Positions 1-6,962 are shown, counted from the stretch's first letter. The stretch: 10,040 nucleotides of DNA from an uncultured bacterium (GCA_905215045.1 CAJMOO010000066.1:1-10040); one strand, 5' to 3'. Program-made: numbers and translations. Notes: generated by a model not told the origin, from the sequence alone.

Positions 1-548
1 CGGTAAAGATTCAGGAAGATCTGATCTTTCTGGCTTTTCATAAGCCAAGAGGAATCGTATGCACAGCAAGCAAAGAAGAGAAAGATAATATTATCGACTA
101 TATTAACTATCCAACAAGGATCTATCCTGTAGGACGATTAGATAAGGATTCTCAAGGATTGATCCTGCTTACTAATGATGGTGAAGCAGCCAATCAGATC
201 ATGAAAGCAAGAAATTATCATGAAAAAGAATACGAAGTAACAGTGAATAAACGAATTACGAATGAATTCATTCATGATATGAGGAATCCAGTACCATTAG
301 ATGAGATTAATGCAGTAACAAGAAGATGCAAAGTTATAAAAGAAGGACCAAACGAGTTCAGGATCATCTTGACACAGGGATTAAATCGGCAGATCCGAAG
401 AATGTGTGAACACTTTGGATACCGTGTGACAAAACTTAAGAGAGTCCGTGTTATGAACATTAAACTCGGCGATCTGAAAGAAGGAAGATATCGAAAATTA
501 ACTCCGGATGAATTACGAGAGTTAAAGAAGGAGCTAAAAAGTGAATGA
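1..548 (+). CDS. rluF: 23S rRNA pseudouridine synthase, RluF family (5' end outside window)
   Basis: The frame is open from base 3 to the TGA at 546-548, so the N-terminal S4 RNA-binding domain and the start lie upstream of the window. The visible part is the catalytic domain of the RsuA/RluB/RluE/RluF family. It contains HKPRGIVCT, then the catalytic-Asp motif GRLDKDSQGL (Asp codon 141-143), then HEKEYEVTV, and the RNA-contacting QGLNRQIRRMCEHFGY. These segments match E. coli RluF (23S rRNA U2604) more closely than RsuA or RluB as I remember them. The enzyme isomerises uridine to pseudouridine in large-subunit rRNA; the exact target nucleotide here is inferred. The last 8 bp overlap the start of ligA, so the two are probably co-transcribed and translationally coupled. 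Confidence 0.88.
   Translation, partial: VKIQEDLIFLAFHKPRGIVCTASKEEKDNIIDYINYPTRIYPVGRLDKDSQGLILLTNDGEAANQIMKARNYHEKEYEVTVNKRITNEFIHDMRNPVPLDEINAVTRRCKVIKEGPNEFRIILTQGLNRQIRRMCEHFGYRVTKLKRVRVMNIKLGDLKEGRYRKLTPDELRELKKELKSE
528..533 (+). promoter_or_regulatory. Shine-Dalgarno that fixes the ligA GTG start
   Basis: AAGGAG sits 7 nt before GTG at 541, inside the 3' end of the upstream pseudouridine synthase gene. This good site at ideal spacing supports GTG rather than a later ATG as the ligA start. Confidence 0.8.
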
Positions 549-2496
549 TTTAGACAGAATGAAAGAACTCATTCATACACTAAATGAAGCAGGGAAAGCT
601 TATTACCAGCAGAATAAAGAAGTTATGAGCAACCTCGAATACGATAAGATGTATGATGAACTTTTAGAACTAGAGAAAAAGACGAACACTGTTTTATCAA
701 ACAGTCCAACGATCCATGTAGGGTATGAATTGATGACAGCATTGGAAAAAGAAGCACATCCATCTCCGATGTTATCATTAGACAAGACAAAGGAGCCAGA
801 TCAGCTGGCAGCATGGTTAAAAGGTCGAGAAGGAATTTTGTCTTGGAAATTAGATGGATTAACTATTGTTCTGACTTATGAAAATGGAGAACTTGTAAAA
901 GCATTAACAAGAGGAAAAGGAGATATAGGAGAAGTTGTAACAAACAACGCAAGGGTTTTTGAAAATGTTCCAAGACACATTGCATATCAGGGAACATTGG
1001 TCATTCGTGGAGAAGCGATCATTCCATATTCAGATTTCTATAAGATGAACGAAGAAATCGAAGATGTTGACAGTCAGTATAAGAACCCAAGAAACTTATG
1101 CAGTGGTTCCGTCAGACAGTTAAACAATGAGATCACAGCCAAACGCCACGTTCATTTCTATGCGTTCAGTGTCAGTGATGTTGAAGGTATGGATTTTGAT
1201 AATTCCTTCGAGAAGAAATTAGACTGGGCAGCAAGTCTTGGATTTGATGTGGTAGAACATATCAGAGTCACAGAAGATACGATCCGAGATGAGATTGAGG
1301 AATTCTCAAAGAAGATCGAACAATTTGATCTGCCATCAGATGGACTGGTATTAGTCTATGATGATCTTGCATATGGAAAAAGTCTTGGAAGAACAGCCAA
1401 ATTCCCAAGAGATTCCATCGCATTTAAATGGGCAGATGAGACAGCGGAGACAACATTAACTGAGATTGAATGGAGCCCATCAAGAACTGGACTGATCAAT
1501 CCAGTGGCAATTTTTGAACCAGTAGAATTAGAAGGAACGACTGTCAGCAGAGCCAGTCTCCACAACATTAGTGTGATGGAAGAATTGCAGTTAGGAATCG
1601 GCGATGAGGTCGTTGTATACAAAGCTAATATGATCATTCCACAGCTTGCAGAGAATAAAACAAAGAGCGGCAATATAGAGATTCCGCATACTTGTCCTGC
1701 ATGCGGTGGTGAGACAAAGATCGAAGATGAAAATGGAATCAGAACCCTAGTCTGCACCAACGAATTTTGCAGTGCAAAGAAGATCAAATCATTCTCGCAT
1801 TTTGTATCAAGAGATGCAATGAATGTTGATGGACTATCCGAAGCAACATTACAGAAGATGATCGATGTTGGACTATTAAATGAAATTTATGACCTCTTCA
1901 CTTTAAAAGATCACAAAGAAGAGATTCTGGAATTAGAAGGATTTGGAGAAAAATCCTACCAAAATCTGATCAATGCGATCAATGATTCCAAACAGCCTGC
2001 ATTGGCAAACTTTATTTATAGTCTGGGAATTCCGAATGTAGGACTTTCCAATGCAAAATTGATCTGCAAACATTTTAAAGAAGATTTCAATGCGATCAGA
2101 GAAGCCGATGCAGAGGATTTTATTGCGATCGATCAGATTGGACCGATGATCGCAGAAGCTATGGTATCATATTTTCATACACCACATAATCAGAAGATCT
2201 TAGAACAACTGTTACAATATGTGCAGTTTGAGAAGAAAGAAGAAAGTAAGACAGAACAGATCTTAGAAGGAAAAACATTTGTTGTGACAGGATCACTTGA
2301 TCATTTCGATAACAGAAAACAACTAAAGGAAGAGATTGAACAGATGGGAGGCAAGGTCACAGGATCAGTGTCAAAGAAAACAGACTATCTGATCAACAAT
2401 GATAAAATGTCGCAGTCATCAAAGAATAAGAAAGCGATGGAATTAAACATTCCAATACTGAGCGAAGAAGATTTCCTTAATCTGATCGGACGATGA
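541..2496 (+). CDS. ligA: NAD+-dependent DNA ligase LigA
   Basis: This enzyme seals 3'-OH/5'-phosphate nicks in duplex DNA in replication and repair, using NAD+ to form an adenylated lysine. The 651 aa length fits the family (E. coli 671). Domains in order: domain Ia (about 5-50, YY...EYD), nucleotidyltransferase domain with the adenylated lysine in KLDG (K103), RGEAII (156-161), NPRNLCSGSVRQLN (182-195), SDGLV (266-270) and AFKWADE (294-300). An OB fold follows (SRTGLINPVA, TVSRASLHN, about 314-342), then a four-Cys zinc finger (C385, C388, C405, C410), helix-hairpin-helix repeats (about 430-545) and a C-terminal BRCT domain (about 574-651). The start is GTG at 541, overlapping the upstream gene by 8 bp. 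Several motifs are divergent: N31 and Y22 replace the usual Asp and His of domain Ia, and the usual NPRNAAAGS reads NPRNLCSGS. The core catalytic residues are present. Confidence 0.95.
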   Translation: MNDLDRMKELIHTLNEAGKAYYQQNKEVMSNLEYDKMYDELLELEKKTNTVLSNSPTIHVGYELMTALEKEAHPSPMLSLDKTKEPDQLAAWLKGREGILSWKLDGLTIVLTYENGELVKALTRGKGDIGEVVTNNARVFENVPRHIAYQGTLVIRGEAIIPYSDFYKMNEEIEDVDSQYKNPRNLCSGSVRQLNNEITAKRHVHFYAFSVSDVEGMDFDNSFEKKLDWAASLGFDVVEHIRVTEDTIRDEIEEFSKKIEQFDLPSDGLVLVYDDLAYGKSLGRTAKFPRDSIAFKWADETAETTLTEIEWSPSRTGLINPVAIFEPVELEGTTVSRASLHNISVMEELQLGIGDEVVVYKANMIIPQLAENKTKSGNIEIPHTCPACGGETKIEDENGIRTLVCTNEFCSAKKIKSFSHFVSRDAMNVDGLSEATLQKMIDVGLLNEIYDLFTLKDHKEEILELEGFGEKSYQNLINAINDSKQPALANFIYSLGIPNVGLSNAKLICKHFKEDFNAIREADAEDFIAIDQIGPMIAEAMVSYFHTPHNQKILEQLLQYVQFEKKEESKTEQILEGKTFVVTGSLDHFDNRKQLKEEIEQMGGKVTGSVSKKTDYLINNDKMSQSSKNKKAMELNIPILSEEDFLNLIGR

Positions 2497-2506
2497 TAAA
2501 TATAGA

Positions 2507-2523
2507 TTGCATAAAAAATGCAA
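2507..2523. repeat. Perfect inverted repeat overlapping the metA -35 (possible weak ligA terminator or operator)
   Basis: TTGCAT and ATGCAA form 6-bp arms around an AAAAA loop, followed by GAGTTTTAT. In RNA this is a short, weak hairpin with a poor U-tract that could partly terminate ligA transcripts. In DNA it covers the predicted -35 of the metA promoter, so a dimeric regulator could bind there. The sequence does not decide between these uses. Confidence 0.45.
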
Positions 2524-2535
2524 GAGTTTTATAAT
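2507..2535 (+). promoter_or_regulatory. Predicted sigma-A promoter of metA
   Basis: A perfect -10 TATAAT (2530-2535) lies 17 bp after a weak -35, TTGCAT (2507-2512). The expected transcription start is near 2541-2543, about 64 nt before the metA ATG. The spacing is ideal and the -10 strong, but the -35 matches TTGACA only in the TTG. Confidence 0.6.
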
Positions 2536-2541
2536 AAATAT

Positions 2542-2563
2542 CTGACAGGAAAAATGCTGTCAG
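2542..2563 (+). promoter_or_regulatory. Stem-loop at the predicted 5' end of the metA mRNA
   Basis: CTGACAG (2542-2548) and CTGTCAG (2557-2563) form a perfect 7-bp stem with an 8-nt A-rich loop. It starts almost exactly where the metA transcript should start. No U-tract follows, so it is not a terminator. A smaller alternative stem, GCTT/AAGC (2563-2566 with 2570-2573), shares G2563 with it. I do not recognise a known riboswitch class. A 5' stabilising hairpin or a protein-binding site are both possible. Confidence 0.5.
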
Positions 2564-2605
2564 CTTAAAAAGCAATCGAAAAAAGAGAGAAGGAGATTTG
2601 ATAAA

Positions 2606-3523
2606 ATGCCAATTCGAATAGATAACGATCTGCCGGCGAAGGCAGTCTTAGAAGAAGAGAATGTATTTGTGATGGATAAAGAAAGGGCATGTACACAGGA
2701 TATCAGGCCTTTAAAGATTGCAATTTTAAATCTGATGCCAAACAAATTAGACACAGAACTTCATTTGCTGAGAAGTTTATCAAATACACCATTACAGTTA
2801 GATATTACATTTTTACAGACAGAATCTTATGTTCCGACTCATGTATCAGAGTCACACATGGAGAAATTTTATAATTATTTCTCAGAGATCAAAGACAAAC
2901 GTTTTGACGGACTGATCATTACAGGAGCACCAGTAGAGTTAAAAGAATTTGAAGAGGTTGATTACTGGGATGAAGTTGTTGAGATCATGGAATGGTCCAA
3001 AACACATGTTACATCAACTTTGCATATCTGCTGGGCAGCACAAGCAGGACTTTATTATCACTATGGAATCAAGAAACATATCTTGAATAAGAAGATTTCA
3101 GGTGTTTATGAACACCATCCATTACATAATAAACTTCCTATTATTCGAGGATTTGATGATAAGTTCTACGTGCCACACTCTAGAAATACAGGAGTTGACG
3201 GAGAAGCCATCCGCAAGAATAAAGAATTAACGATCGTAGCAGAATCAGATGAGACAGGACCATACATTATTTTGAATTCCACAGGAAGTCAGGTATTTGT
3301 CACAGGACATCCAGAATATGATGTGATGTCACTGCATTATGAATATGTAAGGGATGTAAAACGAGGACTGAATCCAGATATACCAAAGAATTATTACAAA
3401 GATGATGATCCAACGAAGAAACCAGTGAAGTCATGGAGATGTCATGCAAATGCTATGTATTATAACTGGCTGAATTATTATGTATATCAGGTGACACCAT
3501 ACGATCTGGAAAAAGACAAATAA
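2606..3523 (+). CDS. metA: Homoserine O-acyltransferase MetA, predicted acetyl-CoA-dependent
   Basis: This enzyme acylates the hydroxyl of L-homoserine, the first committed step of methionine synthesis in the cytosol. The 305 aa protein matches the MetA (glutamine-amidotransferase-like) family end to end. The catalytic Cys is in HICWAAQAG (C142), the catalytic His and Glu in TGHPEYD (H235, E237), and the active-site region also holds LNLMPNKLDTE (K47). Residue 111, in TGAPVEL, is Glu. In this family Glu at 111 goes with acetyl-CoA (Bacillus cereus) and Gly with succinyl-CoA (E. coli), so the likely product is O-acetylhomoserine. The RBS is AAGGAG, 10 nt before the ATG. The gene has its own promoter upstream and a strong terminator downstream, so it looks monocistronic. 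I see no SAM riboswitch or T-box in the 109-bp gap before it. Confidence 0.95.
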   Translation: MPIRIDNDLPAKAVLEEENVFVMDKERACTQDIRPLKIAILNLMPNKLDTELHLLRSLSNTPLQLDITFLQTESYVPTHVSESHMEKFYNYFSEIKDKRFDGLIITGAPVELKEFEEVDYWDEVVEIMEWSKTHVTSTLHICWAAQAGLYYHYGIKKHILNKKISGVYEHHPLHNKLPIIRGFDDKFYVPHSRNTGVDGEAIRKNKELTIVAESDETGPYIILNSTGSQVFVTGHPEYDVMSLHYEYVRDVKRGLNPDIPKNYYKDDDPTKKPVKSWRCHANAMYYNWLNYYVYQVTPYDLEKDK

Positions 3524-3527
3524 AACA

Positions 3528-3559
3528 AAGGTTGCTGTACAAAGTATGGCAGCCTTTTT
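3528..3559 (+). terminator. Intrinsic terminator after metA
   Basis: The arms at 3528-3540 and 3544-3556 pair over 13 bp, with three G-U wobbles, around an AAA loop. The 3' arm runs into TTTTT (3555-3559). It begins 4 nt after the metA stop codon. Confidence 0.9.
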
Positions 3560-3592
3560 GAAATAATGATACAGCATGTAGATGGAGAAAAG

Positions 3593-3598
3593 AAAGGA
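3593..3598 (+). promoter_or_regulatory. Shine-Dalgarno that decides the HAD phosphatase start
   Basis: AAAGGA lies 6 nt before ATG 3605. The in-frame ATG at 3566 has no such site and lies 6 nt behind the U-tract of the metA terminator, so 3605 is the better start. Confidence 0.7.
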
Positions 3599-3604
3599 AA
3601 ACAA

Positions 3605-4399
3605 ATGATCAAACTAATCGCAACAGACATTGATGGAACATTAGTGGCAGATGGGACACTGGATCTGAATCCGGAATATTATGACGTGATCAAAGAACTG
3701 AAACGAAGAGGAACGATCGTGTTAGCGGCAAGCGGCCGTCAGAGAGCAAGTATCGAGAAAGTATTCACGCCAGTACTTGATGATATCAGTTTTATTTCAG
3801 AAAATGGAACTTGTATTCATTCCAAAGATTATCAATATGTAGATGTGATCGACCCAGAAATCGTAAGAACTTATATTGAAGAAGCAAGACAGTTCCCAGG
3901 ATGTGAGATTGCAATCAATAAAGATAACATGACATATATGGAGAATATCGGGATTTACCAGCATCTGGTCGGAGACTATGGCTACAGAGGTGATCTTGTA
4001 GATGATGTTTTAGGGGATCCAGAAGGTGTATGTAAGATGAGTATTTTTCATCACAATTGCGCCGAAGATGTAGTTGGGGATGAGTTCATCAAACGATGGG
4101 GCAAGAAGATGAATGTTGTAGTATCCGGAAAATGCTGGGTTGATTGCGCCAACAAAGGTGCGAACAAAGGAAGTGCCTTAAGACATTTTCAGGAAGAATA
4201 CGGAATCACACCAGATGAAACACTGGCATTTGGAGATAATTTAAATGATATCGAGATGTTAAAACGTGCAAGTCACAGTTTTGCAGTGGAGAATGCCAGA
4301 GATGAAGTAAAAGAAGCAGCGAATTTTGTAGCACCATCTTACAAAGAAGATGGGGTACTTCAGGTATTGAAAGCAGTACTGAGTGGTGAATTATGCTAA
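3605..4399 (+). CDS. Cof-type HAD-IIB family phosphatase
   Basis: This is a cytosolic haloacid dehalogenase-superfamily hydrolase, probably acting on small phosphorylated metabolites; the substrate cannot be read from the sequence. With the start at 3605 it has 264 aa. Motif I is DIDGT (nucleophile D8, acid/base D10), motif II is AASGR (S43), motif III is NKGSAL (K188) and motif IV is GDNLNDIEML (D211, D215). The long middle segment (about 80-180) is the C2B cap typical of Cof/YidA/YwpJ-like proteins. Proteins of this group dephosphorylate sugar phosphates, FMN or pyridoxal phosphate, often with loose specificity. The gene lies just after the metA terminator and overlaps folC by 7 bp. I see no convincing promoter in the short gap; AATAAT (3562-3567) is a possible -10 without a clear -35. 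Confidence 0.9.
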   Translation: MIKLIATDIDGTLVADGTLDLNPEYYDVIKELKRRGTIVLAASGRQRASIEKVFTPVLDDISFISENGTCIHSKDYQYVDVIDPEIVRTYIEEARQFPGCEIAINKDNMTYMENIGIYQHLVGDYGYRGDLVDDVLGDPEGVCKMSIFHHNCAEDVVGDEFIKRWGKKMNVVVSGKCWVDCANKGANKGSALRHFQEEYGITPDETLAFGDNLNDIEMLKRASHSFAVENARDEVKEAANFVAPSYKEDGVLQVLKAVLSGELC

Positions 4400-5658
4400 C
4401 AGAAGAAATGACCATGACTTATGAAGAGTCTGTAAAATATTTATACAAAATCGCAGGATTCGCCACAAAATCTTCTCTCGAAGATATAAAATACTTTTTA
4501 GAACGATTGGGAAATCCTCAAAAAGAGCTGCATATGATCCATGTAGCAGGGACGAATGGAAAAGGATCCGTCTGTGCATTTTTAGAAGCACTCCTTACCC
4601 AGCATGGAAAGAAGACAGCTTCCTTTACCTCGCCACATGTTGTGAAGATCAATGAACGAATCAAGCTGTGTGCGAAAGAGATCAGTGATGAACGATTTGC
4701 ATCAGCTGCGGTGAAGGTAAGACATGCCATTGAAACTGGAATAACAGAAGGAAAGAACAGTCCATCATTTTTTGAGGCAGTATTTCTGATGGCGATGGTG
4801 ATCTTTCAGGAAGAACAACCAGATATCTGTATGATCGAGACAGGAATGGGTGGAAGATATGATGCTACCAATGTTATCTGTCCGAAGGTCAGTGTGATCA
4901 CTTCAATCAGCGAAGATCATATGGAATTTCTGGGACAAACATTGGAAGAGATCGCAACACACAAAGCAGGGATCATTAAGCCAGGAATTCCAGTTGTGAC
5001 AATAGAACAGGAACCCAAGGTAAAAGAAATCCTTTCTGAAGAAGCAAGGCAGAAAAAATCACGAATTTATGACATTTCTGAAGATAATCTTAATTTTAAA
5101 GAAAAAGCAGGAAAATATATTGATTTTTTAAATGCCAATGCGTATGATAAGGAAAGAGATGTGCGGACCAACATTGCAGGAGAATTTCAGAAGTCCAATC
5201 TTGCAGCAGCATTGCAGACAGCAGAACTTATCTGTGGACGACTCGATGAAGATAAGATTTATGAAGCACTGAGCCAGATCAGGATCAGCGGAAGGATGGA
5301 AGAGATCGCACCAGGGATCATTGTGGATGTATCGCACAATATCCAAGGAATGCAAGGATTTGTACAGACTGTGGAGGCAAACTACCATGGAATGAAGAAG
5401 CGGATCTTATTTGCAGCATCTCATCAGAATGAAGAAGAATATATGAAGAACATTCTGAAGACGATTCCAGAGATTGAAGCCTTTTATACAGTGGGGATTC
5501 ATAAGAGAAGAATCAATGAAGCAGAATTTCAGGATGCTTTTCGTAAGATGATAGACAGGAATCAGGAAACAACGGTATGCTTTGTTGTCGGATCTTTTTA
5601 TCTGGCAGGCATGGCCAAAGAGTTTATAAATCAGGAGGAAGAGAATGTTAGACTTTAA
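4393..5658 (+). CDS. folC: Folylpolyglutamate synthase / dihydrofolate synthase FolC
   Basis: This Mur-ligase-family enzyme adds glutamate to folates in an ATP-dependent reaction, and in many bacteria also to dihydropteroate. The 421 aa length is typical. Visible motifs are the P-loop VAGTNGKGSV (51-60), TSPH (79-82), the FETGMGGRYDATN-like segment (149-160), EDHMEFLGQT with HKAGIIKPG (175-198; K191 is the likely carbamylated lysine), SGRME (299-303), and C-terminal GSFYLAGMAKE (400-410). The usual DGAHN motif of the C-terminal domain reads DVSHN (312-316), a divergence worth noting. The start is uncertain: ATG 4393 overlaps the HAD gene in ATGCTAA fashion with a weak GGTGA 3 nt upstream, while ATG 4414 (MTYEES) fits the family N-terminus and has AGAAGA 7 nt upstream. 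It overlaps the next gene by 14 bp. Whether it carries the dihydrofolate synthase activity cannot be told. Confidence 0.92.
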   Translation: MLTEEMTMTYEESVKYLYKIAGFATKSSLEDIKYFLERLGNPQKELHMIHVAGTNGKGSVCAFLEALLTQHGKKTASFTSPHVVKINERIKLCAKEISDERFASAAVKVRHAIETGITEGKNSPSFFEAVFLMAMVIFQEEQPDICMIETGMGGRYDATNVICPKVSVITSISEDHMEFLGQTLEEIATHKAGIIKPGIPVVTIEQEPKVKEILSEEARQKKSRIYDISEDNLNFKEKAGKYIDFLNANAYDKERDVRTNIAGEFQKSNLAAALQTAELICGRLDEDKIYEALSQIRISGRMEEIAPGIIVDVSHNIQGMQGFVQTVEANYHGMKKRILFAASHQNEEEYMKNILKTIPEIEAFYTVGIHKRRINEAEFQDAFRKMIDRNQETTVCFVVGSFYLAGMAKEFINQEEENVRL

Positions 5659-6844
5659 CGAAGAATTAGCCAAGTTTCAACCATGTGCAGATTTGGAAGA
5701 AGCGGAAGAGAATATATATGGGAAAGAATTAGAAGAGATCAAGAAGAATAAGACAGAATTATATAAAGCCAACCAGATGATCAAGAAATACAATCAGGCA
5801 TTAAACTACGCCAAGCAAGGGAATGATGACCTTGCGATGTTACAGTTAAAGAATGTTGTGGCAGCTATTCCTAATTTTGTAGATGCATATCTTTTAATGG
5901 CATTATTATCCATCAAGGGAGAGAATTATGATAATGCAAGAACATTCCTTGATACGATCTTAAAGATCGATCCAAACAACGAATCAGCAGTGGAATATGG
6001 CAAAGAATTTGAGACAAAAGTAGTCGAAGAAGAGCCACAGACAACTGAGCCAGAGAAGAAAGACAAGAAGAAAAAAGAGAAGAAAAAAGTTGTGAGCCAG
6101 CCAGAAGAACCAAAGAAAAAGAAGAATCCATTTAATATTTCTTCAATTCAGGAAAACGAAGCTGGAAAGAGCCCGATGTTTTACATGGTAACAGGAATTG
6201 TGATCGGTGTGATCGTGGCAGCAGTTTTGATCTATCCAACAGTACGTGCAAGCTTCAGTCATAAGAACTCTACACAGGTAGAAGATTATAAAGAACAGAT
6301 CCTTGCCAAAGACACACAATTGAAAGCAAGCGAGAAGAAAGTTAAAGAAGCAAAGGCAGCACAGAAGAAAGCAGAAGATGAATTAGACGAGTACATTGGA
6401 ACAAGCAAGAAAGACGGTGTCTATGATCTGCTGTTAAGTGCCTTACAGAAATACAGCGATCGTGATTATACAGGATCTGCAGATGCGTTATTAGATATCG
6501 ACAGTAAGAAACTAACAACAAAGAATATGAAAGCGATTTACAAAGATCTGACAGCAAAGGTATATCCAAGTGCAGGAACTGGATTATATAGCAAAGGAAA
6601 GAATGCATACTGGGCAAAAGACTACAAGACAGCGATCTCTTATTTAAAGAAAGCGATCAAAGTCAGCGATACAAACCGTTATGCATATGATTACCTTGCC
6701 AAAGCTTATGAAGGTGCTTCCGATCAGAAGAATGCGAAGAAGACATATCAGACGATCATCGAAAAGTTCCCAGGAACATCTCAGGCGATCAATGCGAAGA
6801 GTCGAATTGATGCAATGGGTAAAAAGAGTGCCAAAAGTTTATAA
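5645..6844 (+). CDS. Single-pass membrane protein with TPR-like repeats on both sides of the membrane
   Basis: I do not recognise this 399 aa protein as a named family. It has no signal peptide. Residues about 44-120 look like TPR repeats (QALNYAKQGNDDLAMLQLKN, then AYLLMALLSIKGENYDNART). A strongly basic Lys/Glu/Pro linker follows (about 127-161), then one hydrophobic helix (about 178-198, MFYMVTGIVIGVIVAAVLIY). After it comes a Lys/Glu/Ala-rich predicted coiled coil (about 211-250) and a second TPR-like region (about 312-375, including AYDYLAKAYEGASDQKNAKK). The Lys-rich flank suggests the N-terminus is cytosolic and the C-terminus outside, so it may link an inner and an outer partner. Its AGGAGG RBS (5633-5638) is the best in the window and lies inside folC, 6 nt before the ATG. 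It is the last gene before a strong terminator, just upstream of spoIIA. A scaffold or envelope role is inference only. Confidence 0.85.
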   Translation: MLDFNEELAKFQPCADLEEAEENIYGKELEEIKKNKTELYKANQMIKKYNQALNYAKQGNDDLAMLQLKNVVAAIPNFVDAYLLMALLSIKGENYDNARTFLDTILKIDPNNESAVEYGKEFETKVVEEEPQTTEPEKKDKKKKEKKKVVSQPEEPKKKKNPFNISSIQENEAGKSPMFYMVTGIVIGVIVAAVLIYPTVRASFSHKNSTQVEDYKEQILAKDTQLKASEKKVKEAKAAQKKAEDELDEYIGTSKKDGVYDLLLSALQKYSDRDYTGSADALLDIDSKKLTTKNMKAIYKDLTAKVYPSAGTGLYSKGKNAYWAKDYKTAISYLKKAIKVSDTNRYAYDYLAKAYEGASDQKNAKKTYQTIIEKFPGTSQAINAKSRIDAMGKKSAKSL

Positions 6845-6882
6845 TTAATATTACACAGAATACAAGTTTACAAACAAAAGAT

Positions 6883-6925
6883 AAAGGAAGAAGAACAAGC
6901 GAAAGTTTGAACTTCTTTCTTTTTT
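6883..6925 (+). terminator. Intrinsic terminator after the HAD-folC-TPR unit
   Basis: The outer arms 6883-6893 and 6912-6922 pair over 11 bp with one G-U. A symmetric AA/AA internal loop follows, then a 5-bp inner stem (6896-6900 with 6905-6909) capped by a GAAA tetraloop (6901-6904). A T-run at 6920-6925 and a further TTTT at 6927-6930 follow. It insulates the spoIIA operon from the upstream genes. Confidence 0.9.
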
Positions 6926-6935
6926 ATTTTCTATC

Positions 6936-6962
6936 AGGAAATTCAAGATGATCTTGGAAAGG
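6936..6962 (+). promoter_or_regulatory. Candidate sigma-H promoter of the spoIIA operon
   Basis: AGGAAAT (6936-6942) matches the sigma-H -35 core. After an 11-bp spacer, TTGGAAAGG (6954-6962) resembles the -10 RNNGAATWW, with GAAA in place of GAAT. The spoIIA operon is a sigma-H target in Bacillus, which fits. The site lies between the terminator T-run and the spoIIAA RBS, and I see no sigma-A promoter there. The -10 is imperfect. Confidence 0.45.

Noticed and set aside
1356..1787. Open frame of 143 codons on the minus strand inside ligA
   Set aside because: It is fully antisense to well-conserved ligA motifs. Its translation is low-complexity Ser/Leu-rich with no recognisable domain, as expected for the complement of a real gene.
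2497..2605. SAM riboswitch or T-box before metA
   Set aside because: The gap is too short after the predicted start (about 64 nt) and shows neither the SAM-I core nor a T-box sequence, only small hairpins.
3566..3604. Upstream ATG giving a 13-residue extension of the HAD phosphatase
   Set aside because: There is no ribosome-binding site before it, it abuts the metA terminator U-tract, and the family starts at the MIKLIATDIDGT segment.
6071..6089. Two AAAAAAG runs in the Lys-rich linker of the TPR protein as -1 frameshift sites
   Set aside because: Both runs are in register AAA-AAA-G, not the A-AAA-AAG register needed for a canonical slippery heptamer, and the frame continues normally through the membrane helix.
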